NCBI GenBank assembly: GCA_021234155.1
Contig: JAJEKV010000002.1
Coordinates: forward strand, 3,058,936 to 3,122,935
From: Isoetes taiwanensis
Taxonomy: Eukaryota > Streptophyta > Lycopodiopsida > Isoetales > Isoetaceae
Direction: 5' to 3'
DNA: 64,000 nucleotides
Shown: piece after piece, positions 1 to 9,300 of the stretch
Layout: the number at the start of each line of letters is the position of its first letter
How positions within the stretch are numbered: position 1 is the stretch's first letter
Notes under the pieces: generated by a model
Seen by the model: only the letters and a program-made list of their open reading frames with translations
Told to the model about the DNA's origin: nothing
The model's database searches: none
Made by a program: the position numbers and the translations under genes

Positions 1-346
1 ATTTTGAAATCAAAAGTCCCTCATTCGTCTGGGGGCACCTCTTCTGAATGCTCCTTGCTGGGTTGTTCATGCTGGGGCAGGGGTTGTTGTGCTGCCTCCT
101 TGATCTTTTCCATTCTTTGCCTAAAATCTTCGGACCCCAGTTCCTCATTCTCCTCATCTGCAGCCTGATTGTCTTCTGTGTTCGCGACCTCTTCCTCTCC
201 AGCTTGACTGTCCAATGTGTTGGGGACCACTTCCTCTCCATCCTGATTGTCCCTTTCCTGAGTTTCCATGACAACGACAGACTCAGGATCCCTAGCAACC
301 TGTTTTTCGAACTTTGAGGTCTCCTCAATCATATCCTGAGTATTCA

Positions 347-876
347 CCAGTGCGGTCCCTGCCAGTGCGTTGATGGTCTCTTTTCTTCTCCTAAAAAGTT
401 ACAAATCCTGAGCGTTGCCTTTTTGAGCTCTTCCTGAGTCGAGCTCTTGTCTTGTCTCAGAAGGGATTGCACTTCATTTATGGTTGTAGAGGAGAACAGA
501 CAAGGTGTGTCAGGAACAGGAAGCTGAGGCTGAGGAACATTTTTGGAAGTAGAGGCCTTCTTCTTTCCTTCTTTGATCTTTTGTAGTGCCCGAGCTCTTG
601 ATTTTTTCTCGTCTAACATGACATCGAGTTGCTCGAATATCTGTACAAGCTTAATTTCTAGCTTCTCGTCTGTCTCAAAAGACAATGTTTTATAGCCCTC
701 GCACACTGCAGCTCGGCTAAAAGCACCACCGGAAAAGAAGTCGAGAACAGTGCAACCTTCCAGCATCAACTTCTGTATTAGATAGGTGCACTTCCTACTT
801 TCCAACTGATTCTGGACGAGTACTCCTTCCCCACCTGCTGCACCCTTGTCGCACCAAGGACGATACAACCAATAAG
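347..876 (-). CDS. Exon with FFSGG motif, methyltransferase-like C-terminal part
   Basis: This open stretch starts after a plausible acceptor (TGCAG at 877-881) and reads through YWLYRPWCDKG, then YLIQKLMLEGCTVLDFFSGG, AFSRAAVCEGYKTLSFETDE, and a Lys-rich coiled tail with an SSTQEELKKA segment. The hydrophobic strand, Gly-rich loop and second strand ending in acidic residues form the SAM-binding signature of Rossmann methyltransferases. Its position after a W-rich segment fits the beta class of N6-adenine/N4-cytosine enzymes. The frame ends in a TGA at 344-346. An acidic frame, 347-21, follows directly and probably once continued the protein. A catalytic motif is not visible, so activity cannot be claimed. 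It is part of copy A of the split-gene family. Confidence 0.5.
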
Positions 877-919
877 CTGCAGGGAAAACAAATGTTAGAA
901 ACATTCATAGTCAACAACG

Positions 920-941
920 AAATTCGGCGGGCGCCCAATTT
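920..941. repeat. Isolated 22-bp near-palindrome
   Basis: A variant of the 22-bp repeat (arms AAATTCGGCG and CGCCCAATTT around two bases) lies in the intron-like gap just upstream of the FFSGG exon of copy A. Confidence 0.8.
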
Positions 942-2056
942 GAAATGCATACCTGCTGCACACTCATGATCAGGCAAATTCTTTTCGATGTCCTGTTTTT
1001 CTCGCAAATGCTTGGGAAACTTAGCATATTGCTTAGGATGGTCGGAATTGGCGGCAAATATTTAATTCTCAGGATGGCGAGCAGCTCTCGTCTCTGCCAC
1101 ATACATTAGCGAGGACAAGACATTGCAACTCTGGACTCTAGAGGTAGAAGCACTTACGGCGGGGGTCCCGGTAAGGAACTAACCCAAACACGGCTACCGC
1201 CACCGTCTATTGTCTTCATGGCGGATAGGCACTCATTAAAGGCGGTCGGCGTAATAAATATAGCTATCCAAAGAAAGGCTGCTGGTCCGTCATCGTGCTA
1301 AGCTGGTCAAGGAATTTTTGATAATCTTCCTTTGCCCATTTCTTTGTATATCTAAAGTCGCAACCAACGAAGCGGGCAGAAGTGTTCACCACTAATGGAC
1401 TAACGTGGAAACACTTGAACGGTTTGCCACCCTCCTCAACTGGCCCAAGAAGATATTCGTCTACTTTGCCGTAGAGGGACTCCGGAAAGCTTTCCTTCTC
1501 CATCTCTTTGCATCCTTCTGCCCATCCACTGATACTACTGGCGAACATAAGCATCAAATTCTCTGTGAATATGGGATGAGCTTGCCTCAAGGCAGCCATG
1601 TCTTGAAAAGGAAGTTTTTTCACTTCCTTCATGTATCTGACAAGGGCCCGCTCCATTGTTCCAATCTTCTTCAGCTCTAGGGCTCTGACTTTCATGGTAC
1701 ATCTTCCAGTCTAATCCTTGCTTCCCTTCAGGAATGTGGTGCCATCCTTGATCTCCTTCATCAGCCTTTGCAGATCTAGAGGATGCATGGACTTCAATGG
1801 GCGACAAGAATTGTTGGTGAAAAGTCTGAGCCTATCTTTCACTTCAATTTTTTCTCCCTTCTTATCCTTCAAACGGTCTTCGTAAAATAACTGGGCAATT
1901 TCGGTGCACATTGACCACGATTCGTCATCCAGATATACAAAGTAGTGTTGCCTTTTTAATTGTTTGCAGCGTGATAGCCACCCAATCCTACATGACACAG
2001 AAGGCATTAGATAAGGCCCATACACATTAGCCAAATTTGCCTGAATGAGTAGTACC

Positions 2057-2266
2057 AAATTGGGCGCCCGCCCAATTTCAGACTGTCCGACACTGAACTC
2101 AAACTGGGTGGGCGCCCAATTTGCCTAAACGGATGTCAAATATGGCGGGCGCCCAATTTGGCACTCGTTCAGGCAAATTGGGCGCCCGCCCAGTTTGAAT
2201 TCAGTTCGACACTGCTGAAATTGGGCGGACGCCCAATTTGCCTGAAATTGGGCGGGCGCCCAATTT
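2057..2266. repeat. Cluster of six 22-bp near-palindromes
   Basis: Six copies of an interrupted palindrome, with arms AAATTGGGCG and CGCCCAATTT around a two-base centre, start near 2057, 2101, 2138, 2175, 2218 and 2245. The centre is CC, GG, or a variant such as GA. Spacing is irregular (6 to 22 bases between copies). The cluster falls between two coding blocks of copy A. Because it is read through in one frame it creates the false peptide IGRPPNF. Confidence 0.9.
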
Positions 2267-2289
2267 GGCACTGCTGGATAGCACGAAGT

Positions 2290-2670
2290 ATCAAAAATAA
2301 TGGTTGAAGAGCACTCGCAGAATAAGCTCCACCGACGGAGTGCCCGCGTTTGCCCTTCTTAGGCTTCCTGTAGAATGCCTGGTTTCGAAGCTGCTGAATT
2401 TCTTCGAAGAATATTTCTTCGTGTATAGTCTTCTTTGTTATGTCATTATTCTCCTGGCTGACACGAACGTACTCAATTGCTGTGAGATTTCCTGCCAGGA
2501 CTCGGCATTTCCTTTTCGCATAAAAAAAGAATATCAGTTCTGCCAAGTGCTTTCTTTCAGGAGGCCATGCCAAAGCTTGTGTGACAAGCAGTTGAGCAAC
2601 CGTGGTCGTATGGTTGCCATTGACAATCCAAAATTCTGCATTTTGCAGGTCTTCTGCCTTCTCCCTGTCT
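2290..2670 (-). CDS. Exon with GNH motif, ParB/sulfiredoxin-like
   Basis: Read on the minus strand, this block gives EDLQNAEFWIVNGNHTTTVA and later YAKRKCRVLAGNLTAIEYVR. The GNH sits near 2608-2625. A beta strand, then (N/D)G(N/Q)H, then an Ala-rich helix, then a strand with paired basic residues is the layout of ParB N-terminal domains, which in bacteria bind or cleave nucleotides and DNA near palindromic parS sites. The equivalent exon of the second copy (30590-30830) reads FYIIPGNHSICAA and ARRRSRVLNGNLTDKEY, so GNH, the basic strand and the GNLT.(K/I)EY segment are conserved between copies. The upstream block 2830-2672 uses another frame, so the gene is broken or spliced between them. The ParB link is inference. 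Confidence 0.5.
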
Positions 2671-3862
2671 GTGGATCAAATGGTACGACATCAGCACAGG
2701 GAGGGTGCATCTGATGGCTGATAAACGATTCATAGAGAGTGTCCAAGTGCTCTGGACTTATGACCCTACAAATCATATTTGCCGGGGCTTTATGCATCTT
2801 GAACACATCGACTTCAATCTCGAAGCCCACCCCAGAGGGTAGATTCTCTCCCTGTGCTTGATGCTTGCAATGGCGCTCTGTAACAACTCATGTCTGCTCT
2901 CCTGTGTGACGTCGCCACCAGATGGAGTGAATTTCACGATCTGCCGGCTAGTCTCCCGTTCTTCAGTTGAAGAATCAGACAAAGACTCCCTCTCTGAACT
3001 ATTTGGGCTCTGTGGTGAGATGTCCCGCTTGTGCCTCTTAGAGGACGGACCAGCTATATGTTGTCCTCTGCGCTTACCGGGTTCCTCTTCAGACGATTGT
3101 TCCTCTTCTGCACTCACCTGGGGCGACCTTGTTGTTCTCGACATTCCACCCAATACAAGTTTAGGGGCAGCTTTACGGGGAATAGCCGGAGCAGGTGTCC
3201 TCGCCTTCTTTGTGGCTGTCGGTGTCTCCATGGGCGCTTGCGCTTGCGCTTGCGCTGTCTCACCCTTCTTGTATCTAGACTTAAGCCACTTAGTATCGTA
3301 TACTTTGGGTTGGTTTTTGCCTTGATACTCCGACTTTCGACCTGTTCTGTTTGTGTTCTAATATCCACTGCCTGACAGTGTAGTAGCCATCCAAGATATC
3401 AGTTCTTGATTTGATGCCCGAGGGGCTCTAAACTTTCATATGAGTCTAGCATCCATCCTCCATGAGCGCAAGATTGTGGGCTTTCTTTTATACTTGCATG
3501 CATCATACATGGCTCGTAGCTAGAAAGTGGAACCTTATAACGGACGAAAGCCCGATCTATGATGTCTTTCAACATCGATCAGGAAGTCATCATTGTTATC
3601 GGGCGAGACCTCCATGTCGACGACGATACCCGCCGAGTTCATTTTTCCTGTCCCCTTCTTGCCAAAAAAAAAGCAAAAGATCCTTGAGATGGTTTGTCTG
3701 GGACCCTGGGTGAATATTCCCTATCTAATTCCTACACAACAGAAAGTAGTGTTAGAACACGGGCCCAGCAAAATTTCACAGGGAATTTAGACTCTGCCGA
3801 GCTATTGCTGGGCCATGGTGAAACTATTAACACTCATGGTGAGACTTGGGGCTGAAGAGACC

Positions 3863-4087
3863 AAATTGGACGCCCGCCCAATTTGGACGGATCCCTTTAC
3901 ACACCAAATTGGGCGTCCGCCCAATTTGCTCCTGCCCAAGTCTTCAGTCGAAGGAAGTCGTGGTCTCCTTTGAATAAATTGGGCGTCCGCCCAATTTAGT
4001 GCGAGGGAGAAGTTTGTTCAATGGCCCATGAGTGAAGTTGAAAGTAGTTAACATACCCCTCGATTAAATTGGGCGGGCGCCCAATTT
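3863..4087. repeat. Cluster of four 22-bp near-palindromes
   Basis: Four copies of the same arms (AAATTGGGCG / CGCCCAATTT) start at 3863, 3906, 3976 and 4066, with centres CC, TC, TC and GG. No recognisable coding sequence surrounds them. The region 3370-5190 otherwise shows no gene that I can support. Confidence 0.9.
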
Positions 4088-4279
4088 AATGGAAGGATAG
4101 CCTTCTGGAGAAAAAGGCCAATGTTGTGCAAAATCAAGCCCCTCAGGGAAGCAATTGGGTGGCCTATGAAGTTCTGCACACAGATGTGCATTTGTGGAGA
4201 CCAGTGAGGCATCTAGAAGAGGTTAATTTGTCAGCCACAGCCCAATTTCCTCAAAGCAAAGGTGGGATACCCCGAGGTT

Positions 4280-5190
4280 TATGATATGGCATACTCAATC
4301 AGGCAGGCGCTCAGAGATACTGCCAAGTTTATATTAAGATAGTAGTCCAGCTTACCTTTGCCTCTTGTGGTGGGGCGAGATGCCATCAACTGATAAGATT
4401 CCTTGGTGTACAGGGGTTCCAAAGCGATAGGACAATCAACAGAGGAAGGCGCCAACAGCAAGGCGACAAGCGCCTGAGAAATACCAGGTGCCAAGTGCTC
4501 GATCCGAAGCCGACAGCTGGTTCGGGAGTATAGTGCGCCGACAGGATAGGGACGAGCATGAGTTTGGTGGGTAAAAAAATATGAAGGCGACAGTGTTTAG
4601 CGGAGCAGAAAGCGCCAAAGAAGCACAAAATTTTCTAAAACTGCAGTCGAGGAGAATGAAGGGCTTTTAAAGGGGTATGGACCTTTCATGCACGCAAGAC
4701 AAGTGTCGTGCATGTAAGAAATTGGCCTTTTCAAATAAAAATGGACCGTTGATAGGTTCAAGTGTGAGGAATTAATTGTGGACCTCATTATTAAATGCAC
4801 GGAGAATTTGAATTTCAAATCCGTCATTTAAAGCCCGCCCAACTTTAATTTTAATCATGCACGTCTCGCACGCATTTTAGGCGGGAAGATATGTTTAAAA
4901 GTTCGAGGCGGGACATATTACTTCGAAATTAGGGGGGACATTTAACTTCGAAAATAGGAGGGAAATTACATTCAAATTTTGGGGGAAATTTGTGTTTAAA
5001 TGTAAATGCGCATCAAACCTTTTGATTTTCTGGCACTGCTCTGTTTGGCTACTCTCTTTTTCTTCAAGACGCAAACATCTTCAGCGCTTCATACTCATGG
5101 CGACAAAATCTCCAAAGGTTTGTGCTGCTCCACAGTTTGTACTCACCATAGCTCGATGTGTAATTGCCATGAAACTAATCTGAAATGATG
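4280..5190. other. Non-coding stretch, nothing recognised
   Basis: Short open frames occur on both strands but none has recognisable protein composition. One half-site of the 22-bp palindrome (GCCCGCCCAACTTT) is visible near 4832. It is bounded by palindrome clusters on both sides, so it may belong to the same element as copy A. Confidence 0.5.
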
Positions 5191-5195
5191 TGTGT

Positions 5196-5304
5196 GTTCT
5201 CTTCATTCACGCCTTTTCATTCACGCCTGTTCATTCACACCTCTTCATTCAAGCCTTTTCGATGGCGCCTGTTGATTCACTCCTCGTCATTCACGCCTTT
5301 ACAA
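5196..5304. repeat. Minisatellite, unit about 13-15 bp (TTCATTCACGCCT)
   Basis: Seven imperfect units of TTCATTCACGCCTTT-like sequence follow each other. Variants include TTCATTCACACCTC, TTCATTCAAGCCTTT and TTGATTCACTCCTC. Confidence 0.75.
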
Positions 5305-5649
5305 ATTTTTGGCTGGTAGCGAAGAAGAACCGGGGTGGTAGTTCGGTCACAGTTATGAAGTTTGGACTTTGACATCTACTGTCACATTTACATATACTCT
5401 AAGTTTCGATGCAGTCCTTCCTTTTCCTGAAATTGGTGTGCAGGGAATGTGTGCTTGCTGTTTTCTCCATGCTCGTTTGTTTGTCCCCAAGAACATTCCT
5501 AATAAGTCCACCCTTGTTTGTAGTCAGGCCCTTCCAATGCTCGATTGTTTTTATTCTGGTAGCTCAATGATAATTCCACTTAGGTGTGCAGTCCAAACCG
5601 CCCCCCTTCAATCGAAGGGGGTTCTTTTAGTGTCTGCCTCGTTCAGGTT

Positions 5650-6114
5650 CATCTACACAAAGGGACAAATTGGGCGCCCGCCCAGTTTGTCCCTTTGTGT
5701 AGATGACCAGATAGGTGAAATTGGCCGGGTGGGCAAACTGTATCTGAAGTTGTGCCTATTGTGCCTTTTCCTACATTGAAACAAGCTCCCAACGTGGGCA
5801 AATTGGGCGGGTCCCCAACTCATTTTACTAGTCTCTGTCACTCGAATATGTTATCTGTATGGCAGCTAAATTGGGCGGGCGCCGAGTCTCTACCTTCTTC
5901 ACAGTTCTTCTACAACCACGACCAAATTGGGCGGGCGCCCAATTTGTTCGCGATCATGGCCTGTTCAGAGCGAGAACTTTTTGTTGTACCCAGTGTGACA
6001 CTGACTGCATCAATACTAACCTTATATGAGCGCCTCATTCGGTTGAAATTGGGCGGCCTTGCAACAAGGGGAATCTAAGGACCTCATATGTAAAAATGGG
6101 CACCCGCCCAATTT
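5650..6114. repeat. Cluster of seven palindrome copies, one with 27-bp arms
   Basis: Copies of the 22-bp repeat start near 5667, 5718, 5800, 5868, 5924, 6046 and 6093. Those at 5718, 5800, 5868 and 6046 keep one good arm only. Around the copy at 5667 the symmetry extends far outward: bases 5650-5676 and 5679-5705 are reverse complements with a single mismatch, giving a 56-bp palindrome with a CC centre. Confidence 0.9.
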
Positions 6115-6204
6115 CATTGTCCATGTAACCATTGAATGGCCATCCCCCCATGTCCTTTGCATTGCTTTCTCGTCTTCCTTACTCGATTTAACACTACTGA
6201 AATC

Positions 6205-9200
6205 CTTGTGCAGGTTGTGTATCTCTTCCTTAATGAACATCTAGTAGCAAAGGGAGTTGTGGGGCAAATGACACAATGCCACTTCAAGGAAATACCGAAT
6301 GGAGTAGTGAGCGTAGTGTGGAGGAAGTGTTCGAAGGCCACCATACCCTTCCTTGGCCAACTCCAGATGCAAACACAATAGCAGAAGCGAGGGGCTCATT
6401 CGTTCTCTGGAGAAGTGAAGATGCTCGTGAGTCGCCCTGCATAATGACGCCCCGAAAAGACAACAAACAGAGGTGGGAAAGGAGACACAACTGCTGATAA
6501 GATATACCCTTCTTGAAAAGGATTGTGAGATATGGCACTCCTGCGACTCCATTATCGCCGGAAAGGGATTCATATCATTCACTGGCTCCGATGATGCGCT
6601 TTGTGACCGGTTTACGGGCTTCAAGTTTGTGGGAGTATCAGAATCAAGGTTTCCCTCCCCTTTACGAAGTGAACATCCGCTTGCGGGGTTGCTTTTGGTT
6701 TCTTTGAAAACCGGGGATGCTTTCGTGAGATGGAACAATGACCTCGCCTCCATGTCGATGGAATAAAGGTCTCGGAGATATTGACCGCAAACACCGCAAA
6801 TGTGAAGCGCATATAGTGTCCAGCCAGGGGGGGGCATCGAAGCACCCAAATTATGAGAAACGACATTACACTTTTCATTCCCGACAGCCCGGGAAGGTTG
6901 TAAGGCCACCAAAGCTTGCTCGTCTCACCACTCATAATGCTATCCTCGATTCTGAGGACCTTGTCTTTGCAAAGAATAGGTGTTAAACAAGTTCTCTCTT
7001 AATTAAGTTGTTAACATGCGAAAGGAATTCCTTGCCATTAAATCAAGTGATAGGGTTACTTTTGTTTATGACATGTTCGGCAACAACATAAAAAGGTCGA
7101 AGAAGTGGGACGACTAGTGCTTGCAAGGGAATCTCGTTTCTTGAAAAGGGCGTGGTACCTTGGTCTCGGGATCTCAAAGTCGGCATATCTGAAATGGAAG
7201 GCCCAATTCCTTGAGGGTGCACGTGAAGGCCGAACATGGTAACTTGTGGCACCTTGAAGCCTCGCCTCGACATTGGGCATGTGAGGCCGCGTTTTCCATG
7301 TTTGTGAGGGAAAACCGGTGGAATCCTTGCCCCACCGCAGGGAGAAACGCGAGGAGGGGATAAGAGAGAACGTCGAGAAGTTGCCTGCAATGTTTACTGA
7401 AGTCCAAATTCTAGAAGAGGTTAATGCGAGAGGTTGTGGCATTGATCGGCAAGAAGGTATCACCGACGGGTTTTCATAGAACGTGGAGGCGGAGCTTCCG
7501 GGATGTCGATATCGCAAAGAAAAATTGCATTCTCCAAATGCGATACGCGGTGAGGTGATCCGCATAAAAGTTACCGAAGACCAAAGATGAAGGAGAGAGG
7601 AGGATGCCGCATGATGAAAGAAGAGCGCATAGACTAGAAAGCAGCCCTCGTGGTCGCGACACAAGATCGGGTCGCGGGAGATTATACTCCCACGGATATC
7701 CCGGCCAATATCTTTGTATTATTCACGACAAAAATGGATCAAGCGAAAACAATGATTCCAAAATTGCAACAATCTGCGGAAGTCTCTCTCGAGACTTGAT
7801 AAGCTCAAAACGCCATTGGATCGGGTGCATTGACTCATGATCATGGAAATGGAAGCTATGGAAACTTTGCCCCGATTTGTGGCCGATGACTCTAACTTCC
7901 ATGTAGGTTCTTTGAATAGCATCTTGAAGAGATTAGAGATGGGCCCACGGTATGCGAGGAGGCCACCTTTCGATGCTGAATCATCTGCTCCAAAATGGGT
8001 GTCCTCCTTATGCAGACACCACGCGACCTTGGAGTCAAAGTTGTCACTATCCAATAGCAAAGATACACGCTAATTTGCCCAAAGTGAGGGGACCATCATT
8101 GAAGCCTCTGCCCAAGATACTTTATTTGCGGTGGACAACGATCCGACCCGAGAACAAGAATAGGTATGTCTTCTCCTATCTTTCTTACCTAGTATATCTT
8201 GGTGTGTTTGAAGAGATTGAGCTAGGGTTCATGATGCCCTGGTCATACACATGATGATATCGATGGCTTGTTTGGTAACTTCTCCACATCTTTAAAGAAG
8301 GCTGAGGTGCTCACAATGCTAGAACTCATCGTATGAATTCCACAAATGCAACTTGAATACACATGTGCCCTATGTTGTTGACAAAGTTCCTGGATTGGAA
8401 GGGTTTTATAGAAGGCTACATACCGATGGGGATGATAGATTGACGTGTCATACCACCCCTCTAACTTTCGGATTCGCTATGAATGGTGATTGGCCAAGTC
8501 ATGTATTACAAAACTTCGACCCACTTACTTGGATTGGTTGCTGGCCGTGGAATAAAGATGTGGAAAGAAAAGAGGGGCGGAAGCCCATGATGCCGCTTGG
8601 ATATCCTAAGCCGCTTCCTCCCAAGAAAAACGGTGAAGGACCTTGACCTGCTGCTTGAAACAAGATCCACAAGCATATATTGCATTGGGTTGCTTGTTCA
8701 ACTAGTAACAAGGGTGCTCCGCTTGAGCCAAGTACTCGGCACAGTTCCGCCCACGATTGAATATTGGATGAAACTCTTGCAAGAATCGGGAACATCGGCA
8801 GGACGAAGGCACTTATAATGACTTCGCCACGCATTACTAGGCAAGCGCGAGCTCCACCCGATGTAGCTGTAGTGGTGGAGCCAATTGCTACTATCACTCC
8901 TCCTTATGTCGCCCCTGAAGGACAAACCCGTACTGCATTCAATCCATACAAAGATTTGAAGAAAGGTATGTTTATTATGGCACGCCCTGATGATGTGCTG
9001 TGCCCAATTTGGGTAGGCCTAGCTACTGAGGAGCCACAAATGGATGATAAGAAGGAGAACTTTGAGACTATTCTGGTGACTTGGTGGGAGCCAATCCCAG
9101 TGAGGAACCAAGTCTACCCAGCTAATTATGCCAATTGCTGGAAGAAGAGATGGAGGCCAACGACTGCAAGTGACCGCATAGAACTTGAGACTATCGACTA

Positions 9201-9299
9201 CGCTTGGGAGCCATCAAACAAGAAGAAGATACCTAATACTATTAAGATACCCGTGCATGCTGCTGAGGCATATGCAGCACTCGCAGGGGATGTCAACTA
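6205..9299 (+). pseudogene. DUF7869-type transposase-like element, copy A (decayed)
   Basis: This plus-strand relic belongs to a large plant and animal transposon-associated family that I recall as Pfam DUF7869 (name not checked). In order it shows EVFEGHH..LPWPTPDANTIAEARGSFVLW (about 6310-6415), IIHDKMDQAKT after correcting a one-base shift (7718-7760), the RPENKNRYVFSYLSYLVYLGVFEE block (8150-8215), PGHTHDDIDGLF (8239-8275), a VPYVVDKVPGLEGFYR block (8360-8420), and an intact C-terminal frame (8764-9299). The spaced Asp residues in HDKMD, the DNC..NKNR region and HTHDDID suggest an RNase-H-like DDE nuclease. At least five frameshifts or stops are needed to join the blocks, so it is dead as a whole. 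Related copies are at 15.7, 33.8 and 49.7 kb. Confidence 0.7.
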
Positions 9300-9300
9300 G
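8764..9300 (+). CDS. C-terminal frame of DUF7869-type copy A
   Basis: An uninterrupted frame of about 178 codons ends at TAG 9298-9300. Its core reads KKGMFIMARPDDVLCPIWVG, then ILVTWWEPIPVRNQ, then NCWKKRWRPTT, and DYAWEPSNKKKIPN. The third copy (49738-50328, minus) has the equivalent GMFLIVRPDD, PFWLGAAL, HIQWWKPLTRG, CCYKRWKPNPS and IIYGWKAK, so order and spacing are conserved. A strand-rich module with an initial GMFI..RPDD and a WW.P segment is reminiscent of BAH or chromo-type reader domains, but that is only an impression. It is the least damaged part of this copy. Whether it is expressed alone cannot be told from sequence. Confidence 0.55.
   Translation: MDETLARIGNIGRTKALIMTSPRITRQARAPPDVAVVVEPIATITPPYVAPEGQTRTAFNPYKDLKKGMFIMARPDDVLCPIWVGLATEEPQMDDKKENFETILVTWWEPIPVRNQVYPANYANCWKKRWRPTTASDRIELETIDYAWEPSNKKKIPNTIKIPVHAAEAYAALAGDVN

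Larger units (their letters stand above)
21..3345 (-). pseudogene. ParB-like / methyltransferase-like repetitive split gene, copy A
   Basis: This is a multi-exon coding relic read from about 3345 down to 21, with in-frame stops and frame changes between blocks. In order the blocks are: a Ser/Glu/Lys-rich N-terminal part (3345-2773), a block with the motif DVVPFDPQTG, an exon with FWIVNGNHTTTVAQLL (2670-2290), two helical blocks (2058-1711 and 1695-1264), a small exon ending in a GTAAGT donor near 1155, an exon with motif DFFSGGAFSRAA (876-347), and an acidic tail (347-21). GNH followed by an Ala/Leu-rich helix resembles the ParB/sulfiredoxin fold. The FFSGG loop followed by an acidic strand end (SFETDE) resembles motif I of beta-class DNA amino-methyltransferases, in which motif I is C-terminal. 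I did not find a convincing DPPY motif IV. The same blocks recur at 29.7-32.1 kb, so this is a repeated family, probably mobile or amplified. The domain assignments are inference from motifs. Confidence 0.55.

Noticed and set aside
2057-2266. CRISPR-like array
   Set aside because: Spacing is irregular, the repeats are palindromic over their full length, spacers themselves share half-sites, and the genome is eukaryotic.
2169-2290. Peptide repeats IGRPPNF as a protein domain
   Set aside because: They are translations of the 22-bp palindromes in one frame; the same sequence on the opposite strand and at other loci gives similar peptides, so the DNA repeat explains them.
2858-3375. Plus-strand proteins rich in Cys, Arg and Leu
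   Set aside because: They are antisense shadows of the Ser/Glu/Lys-rich minus-strand exon of copy A.
6276-7664. Long minus-strand frames
   Set aside because: They oppose the DUF7869-type plus-strand blocks, which carry the conserved motifs; the minus frames carry none.
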